Shown here: piece by piece, positions 14,957 to 17,507 of the stretch
Layout of the letters: each line of letters opens with the position of its first letter
Position numbering within the stretch: position 1 is the first letter of the stretch
Origin: a bacterium UBP1_UBA4783
GTDB lineage: Bacteria > Krumholzibacteriota > Krumholzibacteriia > Krumholzibacteriales > Krumholzibacteriaceae
Length of the DNA stretch: 17,507 bases
Direction: 5' to 3'
Assembly: GCA_002403075.1 (NCBI GenBank)
Contig: DHHB01000032.1
Span: 1 to 17,507, forward strand
Notes under the pieces: generated by a model
Told to the model about the DNA's origin: nothing
What the model saw: only the letters and a program-made list of their open reading frames with translations
Databases searched by the model: none
Position numbers and translations under genes: made by a program

Positions 14957-16327
14957 ATGAACGGGGATAACGAAGTGACGCTGCGCCGCGGGATCCATCC
15001 GTGGGAACGCGCGCTTCTCGAAGCGTGCGGCCTCTATCTCGTCGGAGGCACCGTCCGCGACATCCTGCGCGGCGCTCCCGTCGAAGCGATCGACGAGGAT
15101 TACCTCGTCTCCGGGATCGGGCTCGAGGATCTCGCGGGGATTCTCGAGCGGTTCGGAACGCTCAACCTCGTGGGGCGCTCGTTCGGCGTGATCAAGTTCA
15201 CCGCGGCGGGCGGGAGGACGGTCGACATATCCCTGCCGCGCACCGAGTTCTCGACCGGCCCCGGTCACCGCGACTTCGACGTGAGCTTCGATCCTTCGCT
15301 CCCCGTCGAGCGGGATCTCGAGCGGCGCGATTTCACGATCAACTCGATGGCGTTCGATCTCGGGAGCTCCGTCGTCGTCGATCCGCTCGGCGGCAGGGAA
15401 GATCTCGACCGCGGGCTTCTCCGGGTGAACCGGGACGATTCCTTCCGCGAAGATCCGCTGCGGATGCTGCGCGGCGCGCAGTTCATGGCGCGTTTCGGCC
15501 TCGCGGTCGAGGAGGGGACGCGCGCGTGCATGCGCCGCGACCGCGCCCTCGTCGCGTCCGTGTCGGCCGAGCGGGTTCGGGACGAACTCACGAAGCTGCT
15601 CGTGCTCGCGCCGAAACCCTCCGCGGGGTTCATGTTCATGCACGAGGAGGGCATCCTCGAGATCGTCCTTCCCGAGCTCGACCGCACGTACGGCGAGACG
15701 CAGAACGAGTATCACCCGGACGACGTGTTCATGCACAGCCTTCGAAGCTGCGATCTCGCCCCCGCGGATATCGTGCTCCGCTGGAGCGCTCTCCTTCACG
15801 ACGTCGGCAAGAAGGACCGCAAGCAGGTCGTCGGCGGGAGAACCGTCTTCTACCGGCACGAGCAGGACGGCGCGCGCATGGCGGGGGAGATACTCGGACG
15901 GCTGCGGTATCCGCGCGAGACGCAAGCGCGCGTCGTGCATCTCATCGAGCACCACATGTTCAACGTCACGGACGAATGGTCCGACGGCGCGGTCCGGCGG
16001 TTCATCTCGCGCGTGGGAAAGGAAAGCGTCGGCGACCTGCTCGCGCTGCGCGAGGCGGACGGGCGATCGCGCGGCGACGAGGCGGTGGCGGCGCAGAACG
16101 AGCGGATACGCGCCCGCATGCGGCGGATCGCCGAATCGGACGCGGCGTTCAAGATCACCGATCTCGCCGTCGGGGGCCGCGAGGTGATCGACGCGCTCGG
16201 AATCGAGCCCGGTCCGGGCGTGGGGGCGGTGCTGAAGGAGCTGCTCGAACTCGTGCTCGAGGATCCGGGGAAGAATACGAGGGAGGATCTGCTCTCGATC
16301 CTCCGGGAAATGGGCAAAAAAAAGTGA
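14957..16327 (+). CDS. cca: CCA-adding tRNA nucleotidyltransferase with HD domain
   Basis: A 456-residue class II nucleotidyltransferase. The head has LVGGTVRDILRG (28-39), the metal-binding Asp46-x-Asp48 (AIDEDYLVSG), ERRDFTINSMAFD (122-134) and EDPLRMLRGAQF (165-176). A C-terminal HD phosphohydrolase-like domain has His260, LLHDVGK (279-285, with His281-Asp282) and EHHMF (331-335). The enzyme adds or repairs the 3' CCA of tRNAs, and the tRNA-Leu gene in this window lacks an encoded CCA. A poly(A) polymerase is the usual alternative but is less likely given the HD domain. The ATG has no Shine-Dalgarno; a GTG at 14975 is a weaker alternative start. The gene ends in an A8 run just before the stop. 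Confidence 0.94.
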   Translation: MNGDNEVTLRRGIHPWERALLEACGLYLVGGTVRDILRGAPVEAIDEDYLVSGIGLEDLAGILERFGTLNLVGRSFGVIKFTAAGGRTVDISLPRTEFSTGPGHRDFDVSFDPSLPVERDLERRDFTINSMAFDLGSSVVVDPLGGREDLDRGLLRVNRDDSFREDPLRMLRGAQFMARFGLAVEEGTRACMRRDRALVASVSAERVRDELTKLLVLAPKPSAGFMFMHEEGILEIVLPELDRTYGETQNEYHPDDVFMHSLRSCDLAPADIVLRWSALLHDVGKKDRKQVVGGRTVFYRHEQDGARMAGEILGRLRYPRETQARVVHLIEHHMFNVTDEWSDGAVRRFISRVGKESVGDLLALREADGRSRGDEAVAAQNERIRARMRRIAESDAAFKITDLAVGGREVIDALGIEPGPGVGAVLKELLELVLEDPGKNTREDLLSILREMGKKK

Positions 16328-16443
16328 GAGTCTCTGCAATCGGTGTCAGGGTTCCAGTCTGGAGTGGATTCGGGGGTCGCCCCCCGATGTCCAGATTGTC
16401 GAGTAACCATGAATGGGGCAAAGAGTTAATTGCAGAAACTCTC
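16326..16443 (+). repeat. 118-base inverted-repeat element with internal GC hairpin at the cca 3' end
   Basis: GAGAGTCTCTGCAAT at 16326-16340 pairs with ATTGCAGAAACTCTC at 16429-16443 (14 of 15). Inside, TCTGGA (16358-16363)/TCCAGA (16390-16395) encloses a perfect TCGGGGG-tcgc-CCCCCGA hairpin (16370-16387). The left arm begins within the cca stop codon and is preceded by A8 (16316-16323). On + the structure is not followed by a T tract, so it is not a standard + strand terminator; on - it would be followed by T8. It could be a structured RNA, an mRNA-protecting 3' end, a minus-strand terminator, or a degenerate MITE-like element. I see no clear target-site duplication. Confidence 0.65.
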
Positions 16444-16458
16444 GTTGGGGAATATAGG
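16430..16458 (+). promoter_or_regulatory. Candidate promoter before the cysteine-rich small gene
   Basis: TTGCAG (16430-16435) and TATAGG (16453-16458) are 17 bases apart. Both are imperfect, and the -35 lies within the right arm of the inverted repeat, which makes the assignment tentative. The remaining bases up to 16571 hold only a short 46-codon open frame (16474-16614), not otherwise supported. Confidence 0.35.
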
Positions 16459-16571
16459 TAAGAAGCCCTATCGATGTCAACGAAAAAAATAACGATTATT
16501 GAAAAGGCTCTTTCCGGCCGTTTTCGAAGCGGGCCGTCCGTTCGATCGGCGTTCGAGGGGAGCGAGAATCC

Positions 16572-16883
16572 GTGGGTGAAAAGGACAGGATCGATCGTCT
16601 CGTCGAGGAGATAAAGAAGCAGCTCTTTCCGTACAGCCTCGAGCACGATATCGAGCGGAGCTGCGATCGCTGGAAGGTGGAGGACGAGGATTGCGTGACC
16701 TCGTGGGTCGTCGAACAGCTCCGCTCCTGCAGGAAAAAGAATAAATGCGACAAGCGAAGCCTGTGCGTTTATTACAGCCACGGCGATCTTGCGAGGAGAA
16801 ACTTCGACATCTGCCGGGAGATTATCATCCTGCTCGAAAACGGCGATGTGAGCTGCCGCAAATCTGACAAAAAGCCCGAATAA
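16572..16883 (+). CDS. Cysteine-rich small protein of unknown function
   Basis: I do not recognise this 103-residue protein. It starts at a GTG at 16572, with GGGGAG at 16557-16562. It has seven cysteines (31, 41, 53, 59, 65, 81, 95) and is highly charged with a predicted helical character (DRIDRLVEEIKKQLF near the start, REIIILLEN near 82-90). No signal peptide or membrane segment is seen. The spacing of Cys53/59/65 could suit zinc or redox binding, but no known motif fits. GC-leaning third positions support it as coding. It lies alone between the inverted-repeat element and dnaK with gaps on both sides. Confidence 0.6.
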   Translation: MGEKDRIDRLVEEIKKQLFPYSLEHDIERSCDRWKVEDEDCVTSWVVEQLRSCRKKNKCDKRSLCVYYSHGDLARRNFDICREIIILLENGDVSCRKSDKKPE

Positions 16884-17080
16884 CAATCCTGCCAAGTAGT
16901 GCCATTGTGTCGCTTGTGGCAGCGATTTGGCTGGCGCCAATCTGCTCCCTTTTCAGGCTTCGTACAACCAGTGCCGTATCTCATTTATATACAACTAGTT
17001 AATAAATATTTTCGCCGTCCTCGCGTGGCATGATATTTGTTGTATTCCAAGCATGAACTTTCAAAGCGAGGTGTGTTGCT
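16884..17080 (+). promoter_or_regulatory. AT-rich leader of dnaK
   Basis: This 197-base gap is clearly more AT-rich than the coding DNA around it, especially 16981-17012. An imperfect hairpin (GCCAA at 16891-16895 with TTGGC at 16927-16931, plus GCCA/TGGC inside) follows the small gene and could be a weak 3' structure. TGGCAT-N5-TTGT at 17026-17040 resembles a sigma-54 -24/-12 element but lacks the C of the -12 GC. I find no CIRCE inverted repeat and no strong sigma-70 pair. The dnaK ribosome site GAGGTG is at 17068-17073. Confidence 0.5.
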
Positions 17081-17507
17081 ATGGCTAAAATTATAGGTAT
17101 CGATCTTGGAACCACGAACTCGTGCGTGGCGGTGATAGAGGGTAACGAGCCGGTCATCATCGCGAACCCCGAGGGGGGGAGAACGACTCCGTCGGTCGTG
17201 GGGTTCAAGGACTCGCAGAGACTCGTGGGCATTCTCGCGAAGCGGCAGGCCGTGACGAACCCGAAGAACACCGTCTACTCGATAAAGCGTTTCATGGGCC
17301 GCAAATTCGCCGAGGTCGCCTCCGAGCGATCCGAAGTGCCGTACGAGGTCTTTCAGGGGCCGAACGGAGACGCCAGGGTGCGTCTCGAGGGGAAGGAGTT
17401 CACGCCTCCCGAGATATCCGCGTTCGTTCTCCAGTACCTCAAGGAGGCCGCGGAGAAGTACCTCGGCGAGAAGGTGACGCGCGCCGTCATCACCGTCCCG
17501 GCCTACT
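17081..17507 (+). CDS. dnaK: Molecular chaperone DnaK (Hsp70), N-terminal part (3' truncated)
   Basis: The ATG at 17081 has GAGGTG seven bases upstream. The 142 visible codons encode the start of the Hsp70 ATPase domain: IIGIDLGTTNSCVAVIEG (4-21, phosphate loop 1), NPEGGRTTPSVVGF (29-42), NPKNTVYSIKRFMGR, and AVITVPAY at the cut edge. Full-length DnaK is about 610-640 residues, so most of the gene is beyond the window. It folds and protects proteins in the cytoplasm with GrpE and DnaJ; neither gene is seen upstream, so this is not the common hrcA-grpE-dnaK order on the visible side. Confidence 0.98.
   Translation, partial: MAKIIGIDLGTTNSCVAVIEGNEPVIIANPEGGRTTPSVVGFKDSQRLVGILAKRQAVTNPKNTVYSIKRFMGRKFAEVASERSEVPYEVFQGPNGDARVRLEGKEFTPPEISAFVLQYLKEAAEKYLGEKVTRAVITVPAY

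Noticed and set aside
16316..16443. Inverted repeat plus A8 as an intrinsic terminator for minus-strand transcription
   Set aside because: On the minus strand the arms are followed by T8, which fits a terminator, but no minus-strand gene or promoter is seen to the right, and the 118-base loop structure is much larger than usual terminators.
16155..16940. A 261-codon open frame on the minus strand antisense to the cca 3' end, the inverted repeat and the small gene
   Set aside because: It has no recognisable domain, runs antisense across the well-supported cca end and through a hairpin element, and no ribosome site was seen. I prefer the + strand 103-residue gene, though with moderate confidence.

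Overview
The window reads as a GC-rich chromosomal segment from a bacterium. Every gene I could support lies on the + strand, gaps are short and several start/stop codons overlap. Gene content (glycogen synthase, class II CCA-adding enzyme, DnaK, SPOR lipoprotein, tRNAs with CCA partly encoded) is bacterial. Nothing in the sequence fixes the phylum; an uncultured Gram-negative lineage is my guess, because a SPOR-domain lipoprotein sits among envelope-glycan genes.

Region A (1-6836) is an envelope or exopolysaccharide locus. A truncated DegT/DnrJ/EryC1 aminotransferase, a monotopic phosphoglycosyl transferase, a Gfo/Idh/MocA dehydrogenase and a left-handed beta-helix acyltransferase together resemble the WbpB-WbpE-WbpD logic (oxidise, aminate, acylate a nucleotide sugar) beside an enzyme that loads the first sugar-phosphate onto undecaprenyl phosphate. 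Two GT-B glycosyltransferases follow, with a radical SAM/SPASM-type protein between them.

Region B (6837-10042) holds a small SPOR-domain lipoprotein behind its own promoter, then a GalT-family nucleotidylyltransferase and glycogen synthase GlgA.

Region C (10031-10479) is a tRNA cluster, Gly(GCC)-Cys(GCA)-Leu(UAA), the same order and anticodons as the enterobacterial glyW-cysT-leuZ cluster. A good -35/-10 promoter overlaps the end of glgA, and a second sits just before tRNA-Leu.

Region D (10503-14899) is a tight, largely translationally coupled five-gene unit: polyprenyl-phosphate-type GT2, flippase-like membrane protein (LPG_synthase_TM type), hexapeptide acyltransferase, SAM-methyltransferase-like protein with a degraded motif I, and an FrhB-like iron-sulfur protein. 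It looks like a second glycolipid or glycan modification pathway and is the best candidate for an undescribed system here.

Region E (14920-17507) contains cca with what looks like a near-leaderless promoter, a 118-base inverted-repeat structure directly at its stop codon, a cysteine-rich 103-residue orphan, an AT-rich leader, and the first 142 codons of dnaK.
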